From an uncultured Prevotellaceae bacterium (GTDB taxonomy: Bacteria > Bacteroidota > Bacteroidia > Bacteroidales > Bacteroidaceae), in NCBI GenBank assembly GCA_902771785.1, contig CACXYH010000012.1:1-40901 (forward strand): a stretch of DNA of 40,901 bases, in the 5' to 3' direction. The notes beneath the pieces were generated by a model. It was given only the letters and a program-made list of their open reading frames with translations, was not told the origin of the DNA and ran no database searches. This document shows positions 33,681 to 40,901 of the stretch, piece by piece (positions within the stretch are counted from its first letter, which is position 1; each line of letters opens with the position of its first letter). The position numbers and the translations under genes are program-made.

Positions 33681-33688
33681 CAAAATTA
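33681..33688 (-). promoter_or_regulatory. Promoter of the Phe/Tyr operon
   Basis: TAATTTTG on the minus strand is the -7 box. A minus-strand TTTG at 33712-33709 stands 20 bases upstream. Transcription would begin near 33673, just before the leader-peptide ATG at 33652. Confidence 0.8.
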
Positions 33689-33751
33689 ATACATTTCCAC
33701 GAAACCGGCAAATAAAATGAAAGAAAAATTTAGGTTCTACTTACATTTTGC

Positions 33752-34630
33752 TCAAATCCCGAACGGATTGATGTTGGAATAAGCCTGTTTCACCTTCTGC
33801 TCAATACCCTCTGCCGAATATTCGCCATTAACATCGGCCATTGCTTGCGGGTCGAGTTCCATCACCTTGTCTGCATCTTCTTTCGCTTTTTGGCTTTCTC
33901 CTTCCTCGAAATAGAGTTTGCCACGCTCACGATAGGCGTCAACATGGAAAGGATTCTGCTCTATCACCTTATTATATAATAATATGGCATCACGCCTATT
34001 TCCTTTAGCTGCCACTACCCTCGCCTTTAGCAACAGCACATCCTCATTGTCGCCAACCCTTTCCATCAAATAGGTTGCATCAGCATCGGCACTATCGGCA
34101 TCGCCCAGCTTCAAGAGCGTCTGGCCACGTAGCAGATAAGCATCGCCCAGGTCGTCCTTCAGCTTAATAGCAGTAGTGAGTTGGGCAATGGCATTAATAA
34201 CGTCATGCACACCCAAATAGGCCTGAGCACGCTGATAGTGGGCTTGGGCATTGTCTGCATTCAGAGCGATGGATTGCTCGCAGAGTTGAGCCATGTGCTC
34301 ATAGTCTTCCTGCATATAAGCTATATGAGCCATCTGCGACAGCAGGGCATCGTTGTCAGGTTCTAATTCCGCTAACTTACGATATTGGTTCATGGCCTCA
34401 TCAAGGTCGCCTCGACGCAAGAGAGCCTGGGCAAGACTGTCACGCGCCTCAGGGTCTTCACGCATTTCCAGTGCCCGCTCAAGGCATTTCACGGCATAGT
34501 CGAACTGGCCCATGCGCAAAGCCTTGATACCATCATACTTGAAAAGGTCGAACTGACCATCTTCTTTTGTCTTTTTTTCTTGCTCAGAATCTTCTTCTGA
34601 ACCTCCAAACAATGCTTTCCAAATGCTCAT
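33752..34630 (-). CDS. Tetratricopeptide-repeat protein
   Basis: This 292-residue protein has no signal peptide. After a charged N-terminus (SEEDSEQEKKTKEDG) it consists of about six TPR-like repeats from about residue 35 to 260, for example IKALRMGQFDYAVKCLERAL and DEAMNQYRKLAELEPDNDAL. TPR arrays are protein-protein scaffolds; the partner is unknown. The C-terminal tail ends YSNINPFGI. It is divergent from the TMEM43-like gene, and the two promoters are separated by phased palindromes at 34672-34727. Confidence 0.88.
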   Translation of the reverse strand: MSIWKALFGGSEEDSEQEKKTKEDGQFDLFKYDGIKALRMGQFDYAVKCLERALEMREDPEARDSLAQALLRRGDLDEAMNQYRKLAELEPDNDALLSQMAHIAYMQEDYEHMAQLCEQSIALNADNAQAHYQRAQAYLGVHDVINAIAQLTTAIKLKDDLGDAYLLRGQTLLKLGDADSADADATYLMERVGDNEDVLLLKARVVAAKGNRRDAILLYNKVIEQNPFHVDAYRERGKLYFEEGESQKAKEDADKVMELDPQAMADVNGEYSAEGIEQKVKQAYSNINPFGI

Positions 34631-34659
34631 ATCATCATGCTTGTTTTATGTTTGAGCAG

Positions 34660-34667
34660 CAAAGGTA
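34660..34667 (-). promoter_or_regulatory. Promoter -7 box for the TPR gene
   Basis: TACCTTTG on the minus strand lies 30 bases before the ATG at 34630. The first palindrome of the 34672-34727 set begins five bases upstream of it. Confidence 0.72.
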
Positions 34668-34671
34668 ATAA

Positions 34672-34727
34672 ATTTTAGCTATTATTTTGGCCATTTTAGC
34701 TAAAATTCTTGAGATTTTAGCTAAAAT
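34672..34727. promoter_or_regulatory. Three 21-bp-phased palindromic boxes between divergent promoters
   Basis: ATTTTAGCTAAAAT, a perfect 14-bp palindrome, occurs at 34693-34706 and 34714-34727. A degenerate copy (ATTTTAGCTATTAT) lies at 34672-34685. The starts are exactly 21 bp apart, two helical turns. The outer boxes abut the -7 boxes of the TPR gene and of the TMEM43-like gene. This looks like an operator set for a dimeric regulator, which I cannot name. Confidence 0.75.
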
Positions 34728-34742
34728 TCTCAATGAAATGCT

Positions 34743-34750
34743 TACCTTTG
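34743..34750 (+). promoter_or_regulatory. Promoter -7 box for the TMEM43-like gene
   Basis: TACCTTTG lies 43 bases before the ATG at 34794. The position of its -33 element is occupied by the third palindrome. Confidence 0.72.
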
Positions 34751-34793
34751 CAATCAGAATGCAATATTCTATCCACTTAATAGCTTAAGTATT

Positions 34794-36050
34794 ATGGCAT
34801 ACCAAGAGACAACAACGACTGGTTACGGAACACGTGTTGGACGTTCGTTCCAAAGTATAGGCTCCGGCATTCTGCTGTTCTGCATTGGCACAGCTTTGCT
34901 GTGGTGGAACGAAGGACGTGCCGTAAAGACCAATGACATGCTTGACGAAGTTGAGAAAAACTATGTCGAGATGGAGAACCCAAACAAGAAAGACGCCTCA
35001 CTCGAAGGCGAACTAGTATGCGGATCGGCTATGGCCACAACCGAAGACTCACTGAGCGACAGTAAGTTTGGCATCGGCGCAGTGGCCATCGGACTGCAGC
35101 GCAAAGTAGAATACTACCAGTGGGTTGAGCACTCCGAAGAGAAGAGTGAAGACAAACTGGGAGGCAAGGAAGTAACCACTACGACCTACTCCTATACACA
35201 GGAATGGATCAGCCAGCCCATACAATCAGGACGCTTTAAAGACCCAGCCTACCAAGAGAAGAACTTTGTTCTCACTACAATCGAGCCCGAGGAGCATTGG
35301 GCTGAAAACGTTAGTTTTGGAGCCTATAAGCTGAGCGAAAACCTGATACACAGCATCTCGTCTGCTGAGCCAATGATGCTTAACATTGACTCTACGTTGC
35401 TGGCAAAGATGAACAAGGATGCGGGGCAAGTTGTTGTTCGCCAATTTGGCGGAAAAGCCGACTCTCTGAAATTGGTCCACATGACCGACAATCAACTCTA
35501 TTTCGGATATAGCCCTTCAAGTCCTTCTGTAGGAGATGTTCGTGTTACTTTTGAGAAAATCGTACCTGCCAAAGTGACTGTATTTGCAGTTGTCAATGGC
35601 GACAGCTTCAAAGCTTACAAGGCCAAGAACGGCAAACGTTTCCAGACTCTGGTCATGGGTAAGCGCGATGCCGCAGACATTCTGGAATCCGAACACACAG
35701 CAAACACCACATGGTTGTGGATTCTCCGCATTGTGGGAATACTTATGGTCATTGGCGGTCTGAAGGGCATATTCGGCTTCCTGGAAACCATACTCAAGGT
35801 GGTTCCTTTCATTGCCAACATCATTGGCTGGGGAGTTGGTGTGGTATGCACAATCATCGGCATTGCCTGGTCACTCATTGTCATCGCCCTTGCATGGCTA
35901 TTCTATCGCCCGCTACTTGCCATCTGCCTGCTGGCCATAGCCGGCTTCCTGGTATGGGTGTTTGCATTCAAAGGCAAGGACAAGCTGAAAGAACTGGCCA
36001 AGAAGGCTCAAAAGCAGCCTGACACTCAAGTTGCTCCGGCTGCAGAATAA
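34794..36050 (+). CDS. TMEM43-like membrane protein
   Basis: This 418-residue protein matches the TMEM43/LUMA family layout: one N-terminal membrane helix (ILLFCIGTALLWWNEGRAV, about 27-45), a large non-cytoplasmic domain of about 250 residues, and four closely spaced helices near the C-terminus (about 300-395). The motif WWNEGRAVKT after the first helix and the stretch VEYYQWVE are family-like. The bacterial function is unknown. It shares a divergent promoter region with the TPR gene and may be co-regulated with it. An inverted repeat lies in the gap downstream. Confidence 0.82.
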   Translation: MAYQETTTTGYGTRVGRSFQSIGSGILLFCIGTALLWWNEGRAVKTNDMLDEVEKNYVEMENPNKKDASLEGELVCGSAMATTEDSLSDSKFGIGAVAIGLQRKVEYYQWVEHSEEKSEDKLGGKEVTTTTYSYTQEWISQPIQSGRFKDPAYQEKNFVLTTIEPEEHWAENVSFGAYKLSENLIHSISSAEPMMLNIDSTLLAKMNKDAGQVVVRQFGGKADSLKLVHMTDNQLYFGYSPSSPSVGDVRVTFEKIVPAKVTVFAVVNGDSFKAYKAKNGKRFQTLVMGKRDAADILESEHTANTTWLWILRIVGILMVIGGLKGIFGFLETILKVVPFIANIIGWGVGVVCTIIGIAWSLIVIALAWLFYRPLLAICLLAIAGFLVWVFAFKGKDKLKELAKKAQKQPDTQVAPAAE

Positions 36051-36069
36051 GAAAGCTAAACCAAACACA

Positions 36070-36148
36070 CTACAGATTTTACGGATTATACAGATTATGA
36101 AGCCATTAAGCATTCGGGGATTATTTGTATAATCCGTAAAATATGTAG
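36070..36148. repeat. Long inverted repeat between the TMEM43-like and DUF486 genes
   Basis: ATTTTACGGATTATACA (36076-36092) is the exact reverse complement of 36126-36142. After one mismatch the pairing continues with CTACA (36070-36074) and TGTAG (36144-36148). The loop is 33 bases. There is no T-run after it, so it is not a classical terminator. Similar GGATTATAC-type intergenic inverted repeats are familiar from Bacteroidales genomes, which is recollection rather than a search. Confidence 0.85.
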
Positions 36149-36184
36149 CTTGGATCTGGTTTAAACATAAACTAAAGTATATCT

Positions 36185-36553
36185 ATGAACGGACTATACA
36201 CCATACTCTTGCTCATTTTGAGCAATGTATTCATGACATTAGCCTGGTATGGCCACCTCAAATTACAAGAGACTGGCACCAGCAGCAACTGGCCTCTCAT
36301 TGGCGTCATTGCATTCTCATGGAGTATCGCCTTCTTTGAATATTGCTGTCAGGTGCCCGCCAACAGAATGGGTTTTATAGGCAATGGAGGTCCTTTTTCT
36401 CTTGTGCAGCTCAAGGTGGTACAGGAATGCATTTCGTTGGCAGTATTTGCCATCATCGCAAACATCATGTTTCAGGGGCAGAACCTGCATTGGAACCACA
36501 TTCTGGCCTTCGTACTCATCATCTGTGCCGTCTATTTAGTGTTCATGAAATGA
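36185..36553 (+). CDS. DUF486/DMT-type small membrane protein
   Basis: This 122-residue protein has four membrane segments. The N-terminus LILSNVFMTLAWYGHLK and the middle FSWSIAFFEYCCQVPANRMG are characteristic of DUF486, a small branch of the drug/metabolite transporter superfamily. Its transport activity is not known. Its stop overlaps the start of the TtcA-like gene (ATGA at 36550-36553), so the two are translationally coupled. Confidence 0.88.
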   Translation: MNGLYTILLLILSNVFMTLAWYGHLKLQETGTSSNWPLIGVIAFSWSIAFFEYCCQVPANRMGFIGNGGPFSLVQLKVVQECISLAVFAIIANIMFQGQNLHWNHILAFVLIICAVYLVFMK

Positions 36554-37308
36554 GAAGTGAACTTGAAAAACTCGAGAAACAACTTCGTGAACGTTTCGTC
36601 AAGGCATTCGTCACTTACCATCTCCTGGAGGACGGCGACCACGTACTCGTAGGCCTTTCCGGCGGAAAAGACTCGCTTCTTCTGCTGGAAATGCTGGGCA
36701 AACGTGCAAAGATAAGCCATCCAAACTTCAAGGTTGAAGCAGCACATGTGAGAATGGAAAACATTCAGTATGAAAGCGACACCAGCTATTTAGAAACGTT
36801 TTGCAAGAGCCTCGACGTCCCCTTGCACATCGTCACCACACGTTTCGAAGTCAATAACGACCAGTCGATGCCACACCAAAACCGACGCAAGCAAAAACAG
36901 CCCTGTTTCCTTTGCTCATGGAATCGCCGAAAGCAGCTCTTCAACCTTGCCCAACAATTAGGATGCAACAAAATAGCATTGGGCCATCATCAAGACGACC
37001 TGCTCCATACTGTACTGCTAAACCTCACCTATCAAAGCCGCTTTGCAACAATGCCCGCTTTGCTGCAAATGAAAAAAATGCCCCTTAGCATCATCCGTCC
37101 GTTATGCCTCATTGCCGAGTCCGACATCATGCACTATGCTGAACTCCGAGGCTACAAGAAACAACAGAAACTATGCCCGTATGAGCACGAAAGCCATCGT
37201 ACCAATATGCGCAAAATCTACGAACAGTTAGAGTTGCTGAATCCGGAAGTGCGCTATTCGTTGTGGGGAGCACTGGAACGCGAGGGAAAACTGACAGAAA
37301 TTGGTTAA
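36550..37308 (+). CDS. TtcA-like PP-loop tRNA thiolation enzyme
   Basis: This 252-residue protein has the ATP-pyrophosphatase PP-loop SGGKDSL, a CxxC pair in CFLCSWNRRK, the GHHQDD motif and a further Cys in KLCPYE. That set matches TtcA-type enzymes, which bind an iron-sulphur cluster and thiolate C32 of certain tRNAs. The open frame extends upstream to 36343 inside the DUF486 gene, but the ATG at 36550 (MRSELEKLE) gives the family's N-terminus. TtuA- or TilS-type relatives cannot be fully excluded. Confidence 0.85.
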   Translation: MRSELEKLEKQLRERFVKAFVTYHLLEDGDHVLVGLSGGKDSLLLLEMLGKRAKISHPNFKVEAAHVRMENIQYESDTSYLETFCKSLDVPLHIVTTRFEVNNDQSMPHQNRRKQKQPCFLCSWNRRKQLFNLAQQLGCNKIALGHHQDDLLHTVLLNLTYQSRFATMPALLQMKKMPLSIIRPLCLIAESDIMHYAELRGYKKQQKLCPYEHESHRTNMRKIYEQLELLNPEVRYSLWGALEREGKLTEIG

Positions 37309-37356
37309 AAAAAACTAATAATCAGCCAGTGTTGAGAAAATGTCAATTATTCATTG

Positions 37357-37364
37357 TATCTTTG
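37357..37364 (+). promoter_or_regulatory. Promoter -7 box for the PD40-phosphorylase-mnmE unit
   Basis: TATCTTTG lies 23 bases before the ATG at 37388 and excludes the longer start at 37340. A TTG at 37332-37334 is 22 bases upstream as a possible -33 element. Confidence 0.72.
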
Positions 37365-37387
37365 TTTGTTCAAACAGACAATCAAAG

Positions 37388-38572
37388 ATGAAGCGTATAC
37401 TCATATTTCTAACAGTTATAGCAATGCTTTTGCCGTTTTCTGCATCGGCTCAAAAAGGCAAGAGAAAAGCAGTTTCCAAGAAAAAAGCACCTGTAACCAT
37501 CGTCCAAGAAGAACCAGAAGAAGAGGAGGAAGACCCTCGCCTGCAACAGATGTTGAATGCAACCGAACGCATTATCGTCATCGATAGCATGGTCGTAGGG
37601 CGGAACAACGTGCTAGCTGCCATTTTTCCAAACCCTGAGGAAGGACGCCTGGTCAGCTATAAAGACTTTTTCCATGAAGGTAATGACACGACCGGCTACG
37701 TCTACGTAAACGAGTTGGGCAACCGCTGCATCTTATCGAAGCCCAATGCTAACGGGCACATGCAGCTTTACTCACGCGATCTCATAGGAAACAAATGGAG
37801 TGAACCTGAATTACTGAAGGGACTCGACGGCAAAGAGTTTAGCGATTTAAACTACCCCTACCTGATGCCCGACGGAGTCACGCTCTATTTTGCAGCACGA
37901 GGCAGCGAGAGCCTGGGAGGCTACGACATCTATCGTACTCGACTCGACAGCGAAAGCGGACGCTATCTGAAGCCCGAGAACATCGGTATGCCCTTCTGTT
38001 CCGACAATGACGATTTCTTCTACGTGATTGACGAGCAGAACAAGCTGGGCTACTTCGCAACTACGCGCCGGCAGGCTAAGGGGAAAGTCTGCGTTTATAC
38101 CTTCATCCCGAATGAAACACGAAGCATATACGATGCTGACATTATTGGTCTGACACGACTGCGCAGCCTGGCACAGCTCAACAGAATTGCCGACACATGG
38201 GGCAACGGAAAAGCCCGCAAAGAAGCGCTGAAACGCAAGCAGACAGCTACAGCCATCCACCCTATAGCTACAAACGCCAGCCTTCACGATGTAGCCTTTG
38301 TCATCAACGACCAAACTATTTACTCTGGGATTTCCGATTTTAGAGCACCTGAGCTGTTTCGCGAACTGCAAAGCCTGCAAACACGGACAGAGGAGCTAGA
38401 TAAAGCCTTGCAAAAATCGAGAACCTATTATGCCCGCACTTCCAAAGAAGAACAACTGCAGTTGAAACAGGATATTCTTTCCATGGAACAGCAGCTGGAA
38501 CAGCTACAACAGCAAATACGCGAAAAAGAAAAAGAGATTAGAAACACAGAGAATAACGCTATAAAAGAGTAA
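37388..38572 (+). CDS. Exported PD40 beta-propeller-like protein with C-terminal coiled coil
   Basis: This protein of about 394 residues has a signal peptide ending FSASAQ, a basic stretch and a Glu-rich linker (EEPEEEEED). The middle part has PD40/WD40-like motifs of the kind found in Bacteroidetes periplasmic proteins, for example YPYLMPDGVTLYFAARGSE with GGYDIYRTRLD, and DNDDFFYVIDEQNKLGYFAT. The last 60 residues are a Glu/Gln/Leu coiled coil. It lacks the OmpA peptidoglycan-binding domain found in PorE-type relatives. It is six bases from the next gene. The role is unknown, probably in the envelope. Confidence 0.75.
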   Translation: MKRILIFLTVIAMLLPFSASAQKGKRKAVSKKKAPVTIVQEEPEEEEEDPRLQQMLNATERIIVIDSMVVGRNNVLAAIFPNPEEGRLVSYKDFFHEGNDTTGYVYVNELGNRCILSKPNANGHMQLYSRDLIGNKWSEPELLKGLDGKEFSDLNYPYLMPDGVTLYFAARGSESLGGYDIYRTRLDSESGRYLKPENIGMPFCSDNDDFFYVIDEQNKLGYFATTRRQAKGKVCVYTFIPNETRSIYDADIIGLTRLRSLAQLNRIADTWGNGKARKEALKRKQTATAIHPIATNASLHDVAFVINDQTIYSGISDFRAPELFRELQSLQTRTEELDKALQKSRTYYARTSKEEQLQLKQDILSMEQQLEQLQQQIREKEKEIRNTENNAIKE

Positions 38573-38578
38573 ACGCCT

Positions 38579-39454
38579 ATGAATACAAGACATTTTCCTG
38601 AATCCGAACTGATTATCAATGCCGATGGTTCTTGTTTTCACCTGCACCTGAAGCCCGAACAACTGGCCGACAAAGTAATTCTTGTTGGCGACCCTGCCCG
38701 TGTCGACACTGTGGCTGCTCATTTCGACAGCCGCGAGTGCGAAGTGCAGAGCCGTGAGTTCCACACCATCACAGGCACTTATAAAGGAAAGCGCATCACC
38801 TGCCAGAGCCACGGCATCGGTTGCGACAACATCGACATAGTGGTCAACGAACTCGACACACTTGCCAACATAGATTATCAGACACGCACCGAGCGTGAAG
38901 AGCATCGCACGCTCACCATGGTGCGCATAGGCACCTGCGGAGGGCTTCAGCCCTTCACTCCTACAGGATGCTTCGTAGCCTCGGTGAAGAGCATCGGTTT
39001 CGATGGCCTGCTCAACTACTACGCCGGGCGCAACGTGGTGTGCGATATCGAGATGGAACGCGCCTTCACCGAGCACATGGCATGGGACCCCATCAAGGGA
39101 GCGCCCTACGTAGCCATAGCCGACGAAGAGCTCATCAACCAGATAGCCGGCGACGACATGGTTCGCGGTTACACCATCTCATGCGGCGGATTCTATGGTC
39201 CCCAAGGCCGCGTGCTTCGTGCCGACATTGCTGACCCACAGCAGAACGAGAAAATCGAGAGTTTCGAATACGATGGGATGAAAATCTGCAACTTCGAGAT
39301 GGAATCATCTGCCCTTGCAGGCCTTGCCTCACTCTTAGGCCACCGCGCAATGACCTGTTGCATGGTCATCGCCAACCGCTACGCCAAGGAGATGAACACC
39401 GAGTACAAGAATTCCATCGACACGCTCATCACTAAAGTGCTCGACAGAATATGA
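38579..39454 (+). CDS. Nucleoside phosphorylase (uridine phosphorylase-like)
   Basis: This 291-residue NP-I family protein has the phosphate-binding VGDPARVDTVAAHF, the ribose-binding SREFHTITG, HGIGCDNIDIV, the RIGTCGGLQP motif and the late NFEMESSALAGLA stretch with the catalytic-site Met-Glu pair. Such enzymes cleave nucleosides with phosphate to base and sugar 1-phosphate. The motif set is closest to uridine phosphorylase, but the base preference is not proven. It follows the PD40 gene after six bases and precedes mnmE. Confidence 0.88.
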   Translation: MNTRHFPESELIINADGSCFHLHLKPEQLADKVILVGDPARVDTVAAHFDSRECEVQSREFHTITGTYKGKRITCQSHGIGCDNIDIVVNELDTLANIDYQTRTEREEHRTLTMVRIGTCGGLQPFTPTGCFVASVKSIGFDGLLNYYAGRNVVCDIEMERAFTEHMAWDPIKGAPYVAIADEELINQIAGDDMVRGYTISCGGFYGPQGRVLRADIADPQQNEKIESFEYDGMKICNFEMESSALAGLASLLGHRAMTCCMVIANRYAKEMNTEYKNSIDTLITKVLDRI

Positions 39455-39495
39455 GAAAAATCGTCAGAGTCATTGCTACAGTCTTTTTGCTTTAG
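39451..39495 (+). other. Tiny signal-peptide-like ORF, doubtful
   Basis: An ATG overlapping the phosphorylase stop (ATGA) opens a 14-codon frame, MRKIVRVIATVFLL, then TAG. It looks like the first half of a signal peptide and might be the remnant of a lost gene or chance. No continuation is seen in other frames before mnmE. Confidence 0.25.
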
Positions 39496-39528
39496 TATCT
39501 ATTCCATTCAAGGAAAAACTTTAAAAAG

Positions 39529-40901
39529 ATGAACACAGAAACAATCTGCGCTCTTGCAACGGCTCCAGGCGGTGCCCTCGGCATCATAAGAATCTCAGGC
39601 CCTCAATCGTTTGAGATTCTTTCTCGCATCTTCACCAAAGACCTCTCAGATGCCCGCGCAAATACCATCCACTACGGTCACATTGTCGAGCATTCAGCCG
39701 ATTCAGCTGCTGTATCACAGCATCCCATCGACGAGGTCTTGGTAAGTGTATTCCGTGCCCCCCACTCCTATACAGGCGAAGATAGTGCAGAAATTTCCTG
39801 TCACGGATCTCGCTACATACTAAATAAGGTTTTGGAGCTACTCATACACAACGGATGCCGCATGGCCAACCCAGGCGAATACACCCAACGCGCCTACCTC
39901 AACGGCAAACTCGACCTTTCACAGGCTGAAGCCGTGGCCGACCTCATCGCCAGCACAAACCAGGCTTCCCATCAACTTGCCATCTCTCAGCTCCGAGGCG
40001 GCATCTCCACCGAGCTCTCGCGTCTGCGCGAACAGCTACTGAGACTCACCTCCCTTCTTGAACTCGAACTCGATTTCTCCGACCACGAAGACCTTGAGTT
40101 CGCCGACAGAACTGAGCTGCTTCAGCTTACCAACAAAATAGAAAACCGCATCGCCACCCTCGCCCACTCTTTCGAAACTGGCCAAGCCATCAAGCAAGGT
40201 GTCCCTGTCGCTATCGTTGGCAAGACCAATGTAGGAAAGTCAACACTTCTCAACCGTCTATTGAAAGACGAACGTGCCATTGTCTCCGACATCCACGGCA
40301 CCACCCGTGATACCATTGAAGACACAATCGACATTAACGGCATCACCTTTCGATTCATCGATACTGCCGGTATCCGCCAAACTACGGACAAGATTGAGCA
40401 AATCGGAATTTCGCGTACCTATCAGACTATCGACCGCGCCCGAATCATCCTCTGGATTATCGATGCTCTTCCCAGCACCACAGAGCAAGAAGATATAGAA
40501 GCCCGCTGTCAAGGCAAAAGTCTCATCATCGTCTGCAACAAATCAGACAAAGGTGTAACGGTAGCTAATGCAACGTTCAGCATTCGTTATTCTGCATTTC
40601 TCCAAATCTCCGCCAAAACAGGACAAGGTATCGATGAACTTGAAACCGCTATCTACCAAGCCGCCAACATCCCCGACCTCTCTGAAAACGATGTCATCAT
40701 TAACAATGCCCGTCACTACGAAGCTCTCCAAAGAGCCCACACCAGCATTATTCACGTCCTCGAAGGCTTGCACAACGAGCTAAGCGCCGACCTTCTCTCC
40801 GAAGACCTCCGCCAAACCCTTGACATCCTCGCAGAAATTACAGGCGAACAGATTACACCCCAAGAGACACTCAACAATATTTTCCAACACTTCTGCGTGG
40901 G
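39529..40901 (+). CDS. mnmE: tRNA modification GTPase MnmE, cut by the window end
   Basis: With MnmG, MnmE installs 5-carboxymethylaminomethyl-type groups on wobble uridines of tRNA. The N-terminal folate-binding domain starts ICALATAPGGALGIIRISG. A helical domain follows (NPGEYTQRAYLNGKLDLSQAEAVADL), then the inserted G domain with GKTNVGKS (from Gly231), the TTRDT switch, DTAGIR and NKSD. The window stops in FCVG (Phe455, Cys456); the family ends in FC(I/V)GK, so only about one residue and the stop are missing. The start is the ATG at 39529. Confidence 0.96.
   Translation, partial: MNTETICALATAPGGALGIIRISGPQSFEILSRIFTKDLSDARANTIHYGHIVEHSADSAAVSQHPIDEVLVSVFRAPHSYTGEDSAEISCHGSRYILNKVLELLIHNGCRMANPGEYTQRAYLNGKLDLSQAEAVADLIASTNQASHQLAISQLRGGISTELSRLREQLLRLTSLLELELDFSDHEDLEFADRTELLQLTNKIENRIATLAHSFETGQAIKQGVPVAIVGKTNVGKSTLLNRLLKDERAIVSDIHGTTRDTIEDTIDINGITFRFIDTAGIRQTTDKIEQIGISRTYQTIDRARIILWIIDALPSTTEQEDIEARCQGKSLIIVCNKSDKGVTVANATFSIRYSAFLQISAKTGQGIDELETAIYQAANIPDLSENDVIINNARHYEALQRAHTSIIHVLEGLHNELSADLLSEDLRQTLDILAEITGEQITPQETLNNIFQHFCV

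Noticed and set aside
1-40901. tRNA, rRNA or mobile-element genes
   Set aside because: The intergenic gaps were read for cloverleaf-like sequence, transposase-like ORFs and terminal repeats. None was recognised, though a weak tRNA could be missed without a covariance search.

Overview
The window is about 41 kb of a Bacteroidales chromosome, most likely Prevotellaceae (Prevotella, Segatella or a relative). The evidence is the repeated Bacteroidetes-type promoter box TAnnTTTG upstream of at least sixteen transcription units, the RND/NodT pump, a hybrid two-component-like AraC regulator, DUF1573 and PD40 proteins, and metal-dependent-type KdsA. It is dense, mostly housekeeping chromosome. I see no insertion sequence, prophage, integrase, CRISPR array, rRNA or tRNA.

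Layout. 1-6.4 kb: a repeat array, a MATE exporter fused to an RsbW-like ATPase domain, two paralogous DUF6056-type membrane proteins, and between them a stand-alone NRPS-type condensation-domain protein. 6.4-12.1 kb: a two-gene tripartite efflux pump in which the inner-membrane pump and the outer-membrane factor form one open reading frame. 12.0-14.1 kb: an operon of a polysaccharide deacetylase, a polyprenyl-phosphate glycosyltransferase and a GtrA-type membrane protein. 14.1-15.2 kb: a second copy of the repeat array and a small orphan gene with a structured leader. 15.2-20.9 kb: DEDDh exonuclease, TPR lipoprotein with SpoIIE/PP2C phosphatase, MscS channel, outer-membrane beta-barrel. 21.0-28.0 kb: kdsA-kdsD, a hybrid two-component-like regulator without kinase domain, and a secreted phospholipase D-type enzyme. 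28.0-33.7 kb: DUF1573, a GH88/GH105 hydrolase, and the phenylalanine/tyrosine operon pheA-aminotransferase-DAHP synthase/chorismate mutase-tyrA. 33.7-40.9 kb: TPR protein, TMEM43-like protein, DUF486 protein, TtcA-like enzyme, PD40 protein, nucleoside phosphorylase and mnmE, cut about one codon before its end.

The most striking findings are these. (1) The Phe/Tyr operon has a leader peptide of 24 codons containing eight consecutive alternating Tyr-Phe codons, followed by mutually exclusive antiterminator and terminator hairpins, which is a textbook attenuator layout in a Bacteroidete. (2) The RND pump is fused in frame to its outer-membrane lipoprotein with an intact internal lipobox, so the product may be a polyprotein cut by signal peptidase II; the preceding junction is an 8-bp tandem repeat carrying a TTG start. 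(3) The 1285-residue regulator lacks the HATPase domain, the phosphoacceptor His and the usual receiver Asp, so it looks like a membrane-spanning one-component switch. (4) Two copies, 14 kb apart, of a collinear eight-unit composite repeat of unknown nature. (5) The MATE-RsbW-like fusion, with a SpoIIE-type phosphatase 13 kb away. (6) Three 21-bp-phased palindromes between two divergent promoters.

All calls come from reading motifs in the sequence. No database search was run, so family names are recognition-based and novelty cannot be asserted.
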